Positions 1-9,155 of a stretch of DNA of 64,000 nucleotides are shown piece after piece. Source of the stretch: Acidobacteriota bacterium (GTDB lineage Bacteria > Acidobacteriota > Terriglobia > Terriglobales > Acidobacteriaceae); contig QIAM01000026.1 of the NCBI GenBank assembly GCA_003225555.1, positions 1 to 64,000 of the forward strand, given 5' to 3'. How positions within the stretch are numbered: position 1 is the stretch's first letter; every line of letters starts with the position of its first letter. A model generated the notes under the pieces. It saw only the letters and a program-made list of their open reading frames with translations. It made no database searches and was not told the DNA's origin. The translations under genes and the position numbers were made by a program.

Positions 1-478
1 AGAGAGCGCTGGTGGGAAAACCGGTCACATACAAATCCGGGAAGCCATCGTTATCGAAATCACCGACAGCGACTCCCATCCCGTAGAAGTCGATGTGATC
101 CACACCAGCCTTGGTTGCGACATTTTCGAACTTCCCATTGCCCAGGTTGCGATAAAGCGCATTCTTTATCGGACCCGGGCTCTTGCCGCTGGAAGTCTCG
201 CCTCCATTCACGAAAAAAATATCCAGCACTCCATCGTTATCAAAATCGAGGAAGGCAACTCCTCCTCCCATGGTTTCGATCAGAAACCGATCTGGCGATT
301 CGCCACTGAACTGCCGCCAGGTGATCCCCGCTTCCTGGGTGATGTCTGCGAAAAGTTCTTTGGACGGAACTGCGAGGGCTGTGAACGAGGTTGAAGCGCC
401 GACCAACGCGATGGCTAGAGCAAGACCTGCGAACACTGCGTGAGATCGCACCCGCGAAGCGTTAGTTTTTCGCTTCAT
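1..478 (-). CDS. CRTAC1-like FG-GAP/VCBS repeat secreted protein (3' end outside window)
   Basis: Partial gene read on the minus strand from ATG at 476-478; it runs off the left edge. It starts with a basic stretch and a hydrophobic segment (a signal peptide ending near ALA-VPSK), followed by FADITQEAGITW, typical of the CRTAC1/ASPIC-type family. At least two calcium-binding-like FG-GAP motifs are visible (FLDFDNDGVLDIFFVNG and VGDFDNDGFPDLYVTG), so the product should fold into an extracytoplasmic beta-propeller. The start overlaps the last 17 nt of the upstream TPR gene, so the two are probably translationally coupled. TPR plus CRTAC1 pairs are common in Acidobacteria; the exact function is not known. 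Confidence 0.8.
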   Translation of the reverse strand, partial: MKRKTNASRVRSHAVFAGLALAIALVGASTSFTALAVPSKELFADITQEAGITWRQFSGESPDRFLIETMGGGVAFLDFDNDGVLDIFFVNGGETSSGKSPGPIKNALYRNLGNGKFENVATKAGVDHIDFYGMGVAVGDFDNDGFPDLYVTGFPTSAL

Positions 479-2052
479 CGTTGTGCGATGCCGCTCCCCC
501 ATCTCGCGAATCTGCTTCCTTCGATCTGTTATAGAGACCCATCTCTTTTTGGGCATCTTCCACGCGCTTCAAACGTCGATAGGCACGCGCCAGCGCGAAA
601 TGCGCCGGGCTGCTCAGCGGTGCCAGCTTAACGACTTGCTCGAGATGTCGAGAAGCCTCGGTGACCCGGCCGTCATTCAATTCCAGATTGCCTAATTCGT
701 AGAGTGCTTGCTGGTTAGTTGGAGCGATTGCTAGCGCAGATCGAAGCATCTTCTCAGCGCGAGTCCTGGCGACTGGGTCGCCAGTTTCCGCCTGCTTGAT
801 CAGCATCAAAGCATACTCAACCTGGAAGCGTGCATCTTTCGGAAAGCGGTTCAGGGCTGTATCTAGCGTGGACGCAGCATCTGGGTTCAATCCCGCGGAT
901 GCCTGAGCACGGGCCAGCCCGAGCGTCACGTCTGCATTGGAAGGGTCAAGCTGAGTGGCGCGTTTATACGACCGGATTGCATCTGTGAACTGCGACATTC
1001 GACTCTCGGTGCGCCCTTTGAAATCGAACACCGCGACAGAGTTTGGAAATTGGATCGCAGCGCGTTTGGCGACATCGAGAGCGGTGCGTAAAGAACCATG
1101 TGCTAACAAAATTCTGCCCAGATCGAGATAATTAGATTCGTCTGCCGGGGCAAGCGCGATGGCTCGCTCGAAAGATTCCGCGGCAGCCTTTAAATTGGCC
1201 TGCTGTTGATAAGACCAGCCCAGCAGGTTATAAGCCTGACTGGTCTCGTGTCCGGAGTCGATGAGCCGCTGCAATCTGCTTTGACTCTCCGCGAAGCGCT
1301 TCGCATGATACTCCACCAGGGCGAGGCGATACTGGACAATCGCAAAGTCGGTGTCAGATGACGAGACGGATTCGAGTAGCTTCTGCGCGGTTTCGAAATC
1401 TTCGGCCTGATCCGCAATTTGCGCGCCTAACAGGACTCCCCGTTCTGCTGCTTGCTCTGATAGCACGGAAAGAGTCTTGCGCGCTCTCTCACGTTCATGC
1501 AGCTGGTAGTAAGAACGCGCGAGTGCGGCGACGGACTCAGGCTGTTTCGAGACCTCATCGGGCACAGAACTGAGCATCTTTGCGGCAGTGCTGTAATCTC
1601 CGGAATTTTCCGAGACCATTCCCAGGAGCAAGCGGGCAGCTGCATCGTTCGGATGCTGCCGAAGAAGCGTTTGCAGCTCCTGCTTCGCCTCAGGGTAGCG
1701 ATGTAGTTGCCACAGATTGGCAGCGAGATAGCGGCGGCTGGTCGAGTCCTGCGGCGCAAGTTGCAGGGCTTTGCGGAAGAGGGTGCTGGACTCGTCCAGC
1801 TTTTTGCCCATTGCGAGCAAAGTCCCAAGCGTACTGAGAAATTCCGGATTCCTGGGTTCCAGCTTAATTGCTTGGCGAAGCTCGTTTTCCGCGCCCTGCA
1901 AGTCACCGGATTGAGCAAGCTGAAGACCATGGTCGGCGTGGACCCGTGCTTCATCGAATTGTGCGCTGCAAAACGCTGTTCCGGACAAGATCAGAGTCGA
2001 AAGAACGATTGAAAGGAGCAGGTAGGTTACGCCTCGATCGTGCGCTGGGCAT
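462..2052 (-). CDS. Secreted tetratricopeptide-repeat protein (probable single-base error near the start)
   Basis: About 530 residues with a signal peptide (hydrophobic YLLLSIVLSTLILSG, cleavage near AFCSA-Q) and many TPR units from about residue 40 to the C-terminus, for example LGWSYQQQANLKAAAESFERAIALAP. It probably acts as a protein-protein scaffold outside the cytoplasm together with the FG-GAP protein whose start it overlaps. The reading frame has no ATG next to the signal peptide. An ATG at 2052 directly abuts the stop codon of the SMP-30 remnant (TAA-ATG), but is out of frame by one base; removing one G from the run at 2047-2049 gives an in-frame MPAHDRGVTYLLLS start. An alternative is an in-frame TTG at 2090 without a good ribosome site. 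Confidence 0.75.
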
Positions 2053-2721
2053 TTAGTGGTGGCGCCGTCGGTGCACCGAGTACGGTACAAATTCCCGGAC
2101 CTTTGTGCGCAGGCAATATACAGACGTTGTGGCGGTGATATACAACGTGTGGTAATCCTTGTCTCCCCAAGCCAGATTGGTGGGCTGTTCAGGCATGACG
2201 ATTGTCCCGAGATGGTGCCCTTGCGCATCCCAAACCCAAATTCCCTGGGCTCCCGTAACAAAGAGGTCTCCTTGCTCGTCGACTTTGATTCCGTTGGGGA
2301 CACCGTCGTGCGGTTCCCCCTTTTCGTCACCGAAAATCCGGCCGTTTGCAAGATTTCCAACCGGCGTGACGTCGTACACGCGAATATTTTTTTCTTGGCT
2401 GTCGTCCACATAAAAGTGCTTACCATCGGGCGAGAATGCCGGGCCATTAGGCTGAGTTAAGTCTCTGGTTACCAAGCGCACCGCCCTTTTTTCGTCCAGG
2501 CGATTCACACCCTGAAATGAAATCTCTTGTTTCTCTCCTTTCACCAAATAAAGCGTCGGATCGGTGAAGTAGATAGCTCCATCGGGCCCGACAATTACGT
2601 CGTTAGGACTGTTGAACCGCTTGCCTTCGTATTTGTCAGCCAAGACCTTATAGCGACCGCCAGTGGCTGTTGCGGGACGCTTGACACCATTATGGCTCTC
2701 TGCTGTATTGTCGGCCAGCAA
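2053..2721 (-). pseudogene. SMP-30/gluconolactonase-like protein, N-terminally truncated
   Basis: The readable part (222 residues from a TTG) matches the SMP-30/gluconolactonase beta-propeller from the YEGKRFNSPNDVIV motif onward (FTDPT, PNGPAFSPDGKHFYV, PNGIKVDEQGDLFVTG). Family members are usually about 300 residues or more and have roughly 100 residues before this motif; here that region is absent, and upstream DNA instead holds the divergent LacI gene. I infer a truncated and probably inactive gene. The original enzyme class hydrolyses sugar lactones and is often controlled by LacI-type regulators, which fits the divergent neighbour. The following TPR gene starts immediately at its stop codon. 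Confidence 0.7.
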
Positions 2722-2764
2722 GTCGCTAAGTTAGGAGTTTGGCATCAAAAAACGAAATCCGGTT

Positions 2765-3812
2765 GTGGTGACCATTCGTGAGGTGGCGAAGGAGAGCGGC
2801 TTCTCGTCTACCACGGTCTCTATTGTGTTGAACAATGCGCCTCTCGCTCGTTATATACCCGACGCGACCAAAAACCGAATTCGGCGGGCCGCCCATAAGC
2901 TCGGCTATCGGCCTAATGTGTTTGCGCGCACCTTGCGCAACCAGCGTACGCGCACGGTCGGGGTGATGGTTTTCGACATGACCGATCCCTACTGCACACC
3001 TATCTTGCGGGGGATTGAGTGCGCGCTTTTACCAAGCTTCGTTCTTGCCAATCCTCACCGACGTACACAACGAGCGCTGCCGCTTCGAGTGTTATCTGGA
3101 AATGCTGCTCGATCGCCGGGTGGAAGCGCTGATCGTGGTTGCGAATTGGGTGTTCGTGAATATCGACGTGTTGGGCGATTTGGAGAAGAACAATATTCCT
3201 ACTGCAATGATCGGCCGCGAGCTGCAGGCCGGTTCGGTCAGTTCCGTCATCGTGGACAACGAACTGGGCGCCCAAGCCGCCGTCGAACATTTATTCTCAC
3301 TGGGGCATCGCCAGATCGCGTTTCTGCGAGGCCCTAGGCACATCGCCGTCACCGCGCCACGATGGAACGGCATTCGAAATTTTGCCAAGGCCCACGGCCT
3401 GCAGATTGATGCAGATCTTGTGCTCGACCTGCCCGGATCGGGGAACCCGCTCTCCGGTTTTGAAGCCGGCTGCAGCCTCACGAAAGAACTGGTCCGGAGG
3501 AAGCGCCAGTTTACGGCTTTAATGGCATTCGATGACATGACTGCTTTCGGCGCAATTCGCGCATTGACCAACTGCGGCATAAGAGTCCCAGAGCAAGTCT
3601 CGGTGATCGGTTTTGATGACATCGCACACGCCAGCCTGCTTACCCCCGCGTTGACCACAGTTCGCCAGCCCATGCCCGAAATGGGCGAGATGGCGGTCAG
3701 CATTGTTGCCGAGGGCATAATCGCGCTCCACGAGAAACGAAGGCTAACCGCCATGCATCGCAAGGTGCTGCCCCAACTCGTTGTTCGCGACTCAACTTGT
3801 AGCCCACTTTAG
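2765..3812 (+). pseudogene. LacI-family transcriptional regulator with a frameshift at 3027-3030
   Basis: The N-terminal part (frame from GTG 2765) has the LacI helix-turn-helix (TIREVAKESGFSSTTVSIVLNN) and the hinge (YRPNVFARTLRNQRT). The periplasmic-binding-like sensor domain continues in another frame to 3812 (LFSLGHRQIAFLRG, MAFDDMTAFGAIRAL, VSVIGFDDI). The two halves join if one T is removed from TTTT at 3027-3030, giving ALYQASFLPILTDV and a normal 348-residue protein. A GGAG at 2734-2737 lies 6 nt before an ATC codon (2744-2746) where an ATG would be expected, so the start may also be altered. It is divergent from the truncated SMP-30 gene it may once have controlled. Either a decaying gene or a homopolymer error. 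Confidence 0.85.
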
Positions 3813-3842
3813 ATTCCGGAGAACAAACGTTTAGGCGAATTT

Positions 3843-4717
3843 CTAGACAAGGTGGATGCGCGCAAGCTGGCCGACTTGTTGCGCACGGGAATGCTGCCGT
3901 GCAACGCTCTTGCTGTCGCCATACAACCCGGTGACGTGACCATGGTTATTGATGTTGGAGGGGAAGGTGCCGGTGTTTGTAATCGGGACGGAGAACGTGG
4001 TCAGGTGGCCGGCTGAATCGCGCAGGAAACCATTGGTCTGCGCCGTGCCCGCCCATGCTCCGAGAATCTTGCCGCTGTCGTTGATGCTGACCGAGGAGGT
4101 TATGGTCGAAGTCGGAACGTCAAAGGACGTGACGTTACCCGAGGTATCGCGGACAAACGCGTGGGTGTTGAAGCTGTTGTCAAAGTAATATCCGGCGATT
4201 TCTCCGGCGGCATTCAAGCCGGCAGGCTGAGTTCCCAGGAACGCCTGCGTACCACTGCCTGGGGCGTCGAATGACGAGTAGTTGCCGAACTGGTCCCGGA
4301 TGAATCCGTGGTACACGGTATTTGCATCCGCGTAGTAGCCTGCAATCTGCCCATTCGCATTGATGAGCTTGGCAAAAGTACCCTGGTTGATGCCGGTGCC
4401 TGCATTGGGGGCGTCGAGGATGGTGTAGTTTCCGGTCGCATCGCGCAGGAAGCCGTGCCACACGCCTGCGGAGTCAACGTAGGTTCCCGCAACTTGTCCG
4501 CCATCATTGATGCTGTAGGGAATGTGCCGGTGCCGGCGGAGCCAGCGAGATCGATGGGCACAAAACTGCCATTCGTCTGCCGCAGGTAGCCATGCGTGAT
4601 CGAGAATTGCCCGGAAGCAGAACCGACGATCTGGCCAGCCGAGTTACAAGATGGGGGGAGGCTAATCCAATGGCTTGACGCCAAAAGATGCGAGCAGTTT
4701 CCTCCGCCGACGCTCAC
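3843..4717 (-). pseudogene. HAF-repeat extracellular protein, frameshifted and truncated
   Basis: Both frames show the HAF-type repeat pattern, in which units such as HGFLRDATGNYTILDAPNAG alternate with INANGQIAGYYAD. The upstream part (from GTG 4717) runs in one frame up to TGTFP and the rest in another frame; adding one base to the GGG run at 4518-4520 (CCC on the coding strand) restores TGTFPYSINDGGQVAGTYVDSAG. The N-terminus lacks a signal peptide and the last repeat degrades into unrelated residues before the stop at 3843, so the gene also looks shortened at both ends. Intact relatives are secreted proteins of unknown role. Confidence 0.7.
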
Positions 4718-4895
4718 GTGTCAAGATGAACGAAATTGCATGGTAGGGGGCTGAGATGGCGTGCGGCAGTGCTTCCGACACGAGAGATTCTGCTGGAAGA
4801 ATTGCAAGAGCCGATGGGTGTTTCCGCACCTGCGAGCGGGGACACTCTGATGCCTATCAACCTATGCTCATCAGAAGGTGCAGTCCTAGTCAGCG

Positions 4896-4920
4896 AGAGG
4901 CCGCCTGCAAGGCGGCCTCT
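4896..4920. terminator. Perfect 10-bp inverted repeat downstream of the Kelch gene
   Basis: AGAGGCCGCC at 4896-4905 pairs with GGCGGCCTCT at 4911-4920 around a 5-nt loop. It lies about 80-105 nt past the stop of the minus-strand Kelch gene. There is no T-run directly after it, so factor-independent termination is uncertain. Confidence 0.45.
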
Positions 4921-4934
4921 CAAAAATCCCGCCC

Positions 4935-4967
4935 AGTCTCTGTCCCACAGACGTGGAGACAGAGACT
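4935..4967 (-). terminator. Second hairpin with 10-bp stem downstream of the Kelch gene
   Basis: AGTCTCTGTC (4935-4944) pairs with GACAGAGACT (4958-4967), with an inner CCAC/GTGG extension. On the minus strand a TTTTT run follows about 10 nt later (4922-4926). Possible terminator for the Kelch gene. Confidence 0.45.
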
Positions 4968-5002
4968 AAAACGGGTAACTTCAGCTCGAGTAGCACTCTC
5001 CC

Positions 5003-7267
5003 CTAGTTAATGGTCAGAGTGACAGTCGTTGTCTTGGTCACGCCTCCGCCCGTGCCGGTTACGGTGATGGTGCGTGTTCCGGTGGTAGCGTTCGCGGCCA
5101 CCTTGATTTGCATAGCTGCGTGCCCTGTCCCGGGAGCTGGAATGGTTGAGGGCTTGAAGAGAACCAGGACGTTGGCGCCCTGTCCCGAAGCAGTCAGGCC
5201 AATCGACGAGTTAAAACCACCCGTAGCAGTTGTCGCTAGATTGACGCGACCGAGTCCGCCCCGGGTGACGGTAATTGTCTTGGGACTTGCTGCAAGCGTG
5301 AAGCTTCCAGTCGGACCAGTGACGGTCAGGCTGACCGTGGTTGTTGCGGTCGTGCTGCCGGAAGTTCCAGTTACGGTGATCGTGTAGGTTCCGGGCACTG
5401 TGGCTGAGCCTACGTCCATGGTCATGGTCGAAGTTCCAGTCCCGGTAATCGAGGTTGGATTGAAGCTAACGGTTACGCCGCTGGGCTGGCCGCTGGCAGA
5501 CAAAGTAACGGGATCGTTAAAGCCGCCCGTTGTCGTGTTGGTGATGGTGGACGTTCCCGACGAGCCCTGCACCACCGTGACTGAGGTGGGGTTGGCGGAA
5601 AGACTGAAACCACCGCCCGCTCCCGTGATGGTGACGGCGACCGCAGCCGACGGAATGCCGTTGGCGACGACAAACAATTGACTTGCCCCGGTCTCAATTC
5701 CCGCGGGCACGTCGAAGCTCGTGGAGACGATTGTGCTGCCCGTAGCGACACCCATGGTGCTGTGATCATGGGTCTTGCAGTAGGTCACGTGTCCGGTAGT
5801 GTTGTTTACAATGCGCACGAGCGGGTAATTGGTCGCGTTCTGGAAGTCATCGCCGTAGGAACTCGCCTCTGACAGGCCGTTGAACTGGGTTCCCGAAATC
5901 GTATTGGTTGACCCGGCTACGAGGGTGCTGTCGACGGACGTGACCGTCGGCTGCCAGGACGAATTGAAGGTTCCCACCGACGTGAGAAACTCAACATCCT
6001 TGGTGAAGTCGGTATACATGATCTGCCCGTTGGGCAGAACCAGCAGGTGCCCGACAAACGAAGGGGTATTGACGGCGTTCGGCGGGGTAGGAAAGGCGGT
6101 CAAGTTAGTGCCGTCCCACTCGTAAAACTTGGCGGGCGCAGTGAATGTGCCGCTGAAAGGGCTGGCTTCTAGAATGACATTGCCGCTAGTTTCAAGTGCG
6201 GCAGGCGCATCATTGGCCGCATTGCTGTCGGGGATATCCGGTCCTGCCGTCCAGGTTCCGGTCAGCGAATTGTAAACCGCCGAGTGACCGGCCGCGCAGT
6301 CGCTGGAACCGGCAGCGAATACGGTGCCGTCTGGACGCAACACCGCTGGCCCAACCTCGAAGCTGCCGCCACCCCGGTTGCAGTTCGAATCCCAGAGTTG
6401 TTTGATGGTATTGCCGGCAGTGGACCATGTGTTGGTTGCGGAATTGTACGCTTCGGAATTCATCCCCGTGAGAATGGTATTGCTGGTGTAGGCATCCACC
6501 GTTAGTACCAATCCGCTTGGAAGCAGAGTCCAGCCTTCTTCGTCGAAGTCGTCGAACTTGCCATCGCTGGAGTTGGACTTGGTGGTGAAGGTCAGCGTAC
6601 TTTCATCGAAATAGTAATAGACCGGGAAGGTGCCGTGGCCGAATGCGATGGCGCAGCATTGCGCCAGCATCCAGGTTCCGTCGGACAATACTACAGATTG
6701 GGCATCGCCGATGTTGCTGGCAGCCGGCGGCGTCGTGGCGGTCCAGGTATTGGCGAGGGGATCGTACAGTGCGCCCTTAGACTGCCAGACTGCAGAGCAG
6801 TTTGAATTCGGACAATTGTATTCTCCGCCCTGGACTACGACCTTACCGTCCGGCAGCACGGCGGAGCCGAAGAAAAGCGGGGCGTAGGTACCAGGCAACG
6901 TTGCCACCTTCAACCAGGTGCCATTGATATAGCTGCCTGTGCTGTCGGGCGTCAGAGTGTACCAAGTGGCGTAGTCCCCGGTGCAACCAGTACAGTTGGG
7001 CTCCGAATGCACCAGGACTCTGCCGTCGGTGAGCAAGAGCATAGAGCCGACGGAAACGGGCGGGGAATTGACAGCTTTCGTCCAGGTCGCGCCCGCAGGA
7101 GGAATTTCCCCAGGAACGATAGAATTCGTTATCCGCACTGGGGGAGGTGTCACTCCAGGCGCGTGCGGGACATAGACCGGGCGATTCTGGCCAGCGGCCA
7201 TGACCGCCGACACGAACATCAAAATGCCCATCAGAGAACGTGGGGCGATTGAGCGCAACACCTTCAT
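5003..7267 (-). CDS. Secreted Kelch-type beta-propeller with two C-terminal Ig-like repeats
   Basis: 754 residues from ATG with a good ribosome site (GAGGA, 6 nt). There is a signal peptide (about 1-26, cleavage near VMAAGQ). Residues about 60-440 have Kelch/galactose-oxidase-like blades, with repeated phrases such as LLLTDGRVLVHSEPNC, AVLPDGKVVVQGG and AVLRPDGTVFAAG. The C-terminal 200 residues contain two related beta-sandwich units of about 95 residues, each of the form GxFSLxxxPxxxTVxxG...TGGFN...TITVTGT. No copper-ligand set of galactose oxidase could be assigned. Likely extracellular or surface-attached and involved in adhesion or carbohydrate contact, by inference from domains only. 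Confidence 0.85.
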   Translation of the reverse strand: MKVLRSIAPRSLMGILMFVSAVMAAGQNRPVYVPHAPGVTPPPVRITNSIVPGEIPPAGATWTKAVNSPPVSVGSMLLLTDGRVLVHSEPNCTGCTGDYATWYTLTPDSTGSYINGTWLKVATLPGTYAPLFFGSAVLPDGKVVVQGGEYNCPNSNCSAVWQSKGALYDPLANTWTATTPPAASNIGDAQSVVLSDGTWMLAQCCAIAFGHGTFPVYYYFDESTLTFTTKSNSSDGKFDDFDEEGWTLLPSGLVLTVDAYTSNTILTGMNSEAYNSATNTWSTAGNTIKQLWDSNCNRGGGSFEVGPAVLRPDGTVFAAGSSDCAAGHSAVYNSLTGTWTAGPDIPDSNAANDAPAALETSGNVILEASPFSGTFTAPAKFYEWDGTNLTAFPTPPNAVNTPSFVGHLLVLPNGQIMYTDFTKDVEFLTSVGTFNSSWQPTVTSVDSTLVAGSTNTISGTQFNGLSEASSYGDDFQNATNYPLVRIVNNTTGHVTYCKTHDHSTMGVATGSTIVSTSFDVPAGIETGASQLFVVANGIPSAAVAVTITGAGGGFSLSANPTSVTVVQGSSGTSTITNTTTGGFNDPVTLSASGQPSGVTVSFNPTSITGTGTSTMTMDVGSATVPGTYTITVTGTSGSTTATTTVSLTVTGPTGSFTLAASPKTITVTRGGLGRVNLATTATGGFNSSIGLTASGQGANVLVLFKPSTIPAPGTGHAAMQIKVAANATTGTRTITVTGTGGGVTKTTTVTLTIN

Positions 7268-7670
7268 GCTGTTTCCTCGATTTTGGATTTTCTTCGCAAA
7301 CCAGGTCAGAATCTGACAGGGTAGGAAGGCAGCCTAGCAGGGAGAAGAAAAGGCGCGGGTAATGATACCTCCAATCCGCCAAAACGCAACATTGTTTTTG
7401 GATGGTCCCGGCGCGGATGCCCGCCCCTAGAGCGGTTTGGACCGTATGGCCCATGGCGAGTGCCCTGTCTTTCAAACCATGGGACCTTGGTTTCAGAAGG
7501 GTGTCGTTGCTGGTCCGGGGCATGACTCGAGCCTAAGTATGTTTCGCGGAGAGATTGTTACTGCACTACGCCGGGTAATGAGGAAAGAGGGAGGCTTAGG
7601 GGTAACGAAGAATCCCCACTTCTCGCAACAGGCGAGAAATGGGGGCACCCCGTGTTACACAATTCTGGTG
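7268..7670. other. Intergenic region: Kelch promoter side and peroxiredoxin 3' side
   Basis: No convincing gene. It contains the upstream region of the Kelch gene and an imperfect hairpin (7613-7645) near the end of the peroxiredoxin gene. Confidence 0.6.
7613..7645 (-). terminator. Hairpin downstream of the peroxiredoxin gene
   Basis: CCCC and TCTCGC (7614-7626) pair with GCGAGA and GGGG (7632-7644), with one mismatch. On the minus strand a weak T-rich stretch (ATTCTTCGTT) follows. Could be a terminator or a member of the dispersed palindrome class. Confidence 0.4.
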
Positions 7671-8360
7671 CTACTTCGGTTGCGGCACTATGCGCAGATA
7701 GGGCTTCGGCGCCTTCCAGCCGCCGGGGTATTTCTGCTGCGCTTCCTCGTTTGAGACTGCCGGCAGGATGATGACATCGTCGCCCGGCTTCCAGTTCACC
7801 GGGGTGGCCACTTTGTGTTTGGCGGTTAGTTGCATGGAATCTAGTACCCGCAGGATTTCGTCGAAGTTGCGGCCGGTGCTCATGGGGTAGCTGAGCTGCA
7901 GCTTGATCTTCTTGTCGGGACCGATGACGAACACCGTGCGCACAGTCGCGTTGTCGGCGGCGGTGCGTCCCTCGCAGCTGTCGCCGGCTTCGGCGGGGAG
8001 CATGCCGTAGAGCTTGGCGATCTCTAGCTTGGGGTCGCCGATCATCGGGTAGTTGATCTTGTGTCCCTGTGTTTCTTCGATGTCGGCCGCCCACTTGCCG
8101 TGGTTGCTGACGGGATCGACGCTAAGGCCGATAATCTTAGCGTTCCGCTTGGCGAACTCGGGCTGCAGTCCGGCCATGTAGCCGAGTTCCGTGGTGCAGA
8201 CAGGCGTGAAGTCTTTGGGATGGGAGAATAAGATGGCCCATCCGTCGCCAATCCATTCGTGAAAACGGATGGTGCCTTGTGTGGTGTCGGCGGTGAAATC
8301 GGGTGCGGTCTCATTGATGCGGGGAATGTGCGTGGTTTCGGTTGCTGTTGCGGTGCTCAT
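7671..8360 (-). CDS. 1-Cys peroxiredoxin (Prx6 type)
   Basis: 229 residues, the usual length for the Prx6 subgroup. The peroxidatic motif is HPKDFTPVCTTELGYMA (Cys at about 54), followed by the Prx6-like GLSVDPVSNHGKW and YPMIGDPKLEIAKLYGML blocks and the C-terminal 1-Cys domain (VATPVNWKPGDDVIILPAVSNEEA). It reduces H2O2 and organic hydroperoxides in the cytoplasm. The start is supported by AGGAGAG 5 nt before ATG 8360. It stands alone; it is one of three peroxide-detoxification genes in the window, with the BCP gene and the probable selenoprotein. Confidence 0.93.
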   Translation of the reverse strand: MSTATATETTHIPRINETAPDFTADTTQGTIRFHEWIGDGWAILFSHPKDFTPVCTTELGYMAGLQPEFAKRNAKIIGLSVDPVSNHGKWAADIEETQGHKINYPMIGDPKLEIAKLYGMLPAEAGDSCEGRTAADNATVRTVFVIGPDKKIKLQLSYPMSTGRNFDEILRVLDSMQLTAKHKVATPVNWKPGDDVIILPAVSNEEAQQKYPGGWKAPKPYLRIVPQPK

Positions 8361-8436
8361 GGTTACTCTCCTGTTGAATTCGATCTCGACGTTCTAATCG
8401 GCTGCGAAAAATCCGTTTTTGCAAACTGGATTTGAC

Positions 8437-8506
8437 CTCAGCGGCTAAAGCCGCATTAATTTTGCGGCAATTTACGGCGCGGCTTGAAGCCGCGCCCTTT
8501 CAAAAC
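8437..8506. repeat. Dispersed double-palindrome repeat, copy 1
   Basis: Two GC palindromes (GCGGCTAAAGCCGC and GCGCGGCTTGAAGCCGCGC) separated by about 24 nt of AT-richer DNA. Related copies lie at 14247-14318, 24206-24270, 44905-44973 and 57551-57620, always between genes. Confidence 0.75.
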
Positions 8507-8642
8507 CGAAGGCCCTTGCCAACCGGCTTCGCCTATCCATCCGGCCTCGCCCATCGTGGGTCGAGTTTTTCCGCAGCCTGCCGAATGTTGGCTCGCCGCC
8601 GCTCTTGAAGGAAGCGAGCCAAACACGCGATTGTTGCGTCGT

Positions 8643-8745
8643 CGAAGAACGCGACCCCTTCGGCACGCTCCGCTTGCTCAGGGCAAGCTGCTTCGCGCGA
8701 TCGCTCAGATACTTCGCTCTGCAAAGAACGCTTGCTCAGGGTGAC
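8643..8745. repeat. Dispersed repeat related to the CCTGAGCGAAGCGAAGG class
   Basis: Contains CTTCGGCACGCTCCGCTTGCTCAGGG and, 60 nt later, AACGCTTGCTCAGGGTGACA. The TCAGGGTGACA end mirrors TCAGGATGACA in the element at 46302-46389. Confidence 0.45.
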
Positions 8746-9155
8746 AAACATTACCGAAAAAGCGAAACCCACCCTTTCGCGACGGGTGGGTCTGGCAAAA
8801 ACCTCTTGGCCCTACCCGCACGCCGGTGCCCGCGTACAACAACACAACGGGCCGGCTAGGGGGGCGATCATGTTAGATAGGATAAGAGCGGCGCTGGCTG
8901 GTGTCAAACGGTGGGTTGTGTGCCGGGTCGTGGCGCCTTCCTACTTCCTCGACCCCTGAGTTCTTGCTTGTGGTGAAAGTAGTGGCGATGCGCGCTCGAT
9001 GCTTCGCTCCGCCTAAAATGCGGCTGCGCTCCGCATGGCGCCACTTGGTTGGCTACATGGATCGCCCCAGTGGCGCGCTTTTCTGCATCGCTATGGGTTT
9101 TCGCAGCATCTGTCTTTTGTCTTTGTGGTGCAGACCCGCAGAGGAGGGGAGTTTA

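Larger units (their letters stand above)
4721..5002. other. Non-coding gap with two tandem inverted repeats
   Basis: No credible gene. It holds two perfect 10-bp inverted repeats placed directly downstream of the Kelch-protein gene (listed separately). Confidence 0.6.
8361..9155. other. Repeat-rich intergenic region between peroxiredoxin and phzF
   Basis: About 800 nt without a convincing gene. It holds a copy of the dispersed double-palindrome repeat (8437-8506), a stretch with two CTTGCTCAGGG elements resembling the class at 46300 (8643-8745), and a CCCACCC/GGGTGGG hairpin at about 8768-8790. Translations of this region are low-complexity products of the repeats. Confidence 0.6.

Noticed and set aside
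7437-7754. 105-codon plus-strand frame after the Kelch gene
   Set aside because: Overlaps a hairpin and the peroxiredoxin gene; the NPHFSQQARNGG part is the translation of the palindrome.
8643-8859. Possible CRISPR-like repeats
   Set aside because: The repeats are few, not evenly spaced and have no spacers; they match dispersed intergenic elements elsewhere in the window.
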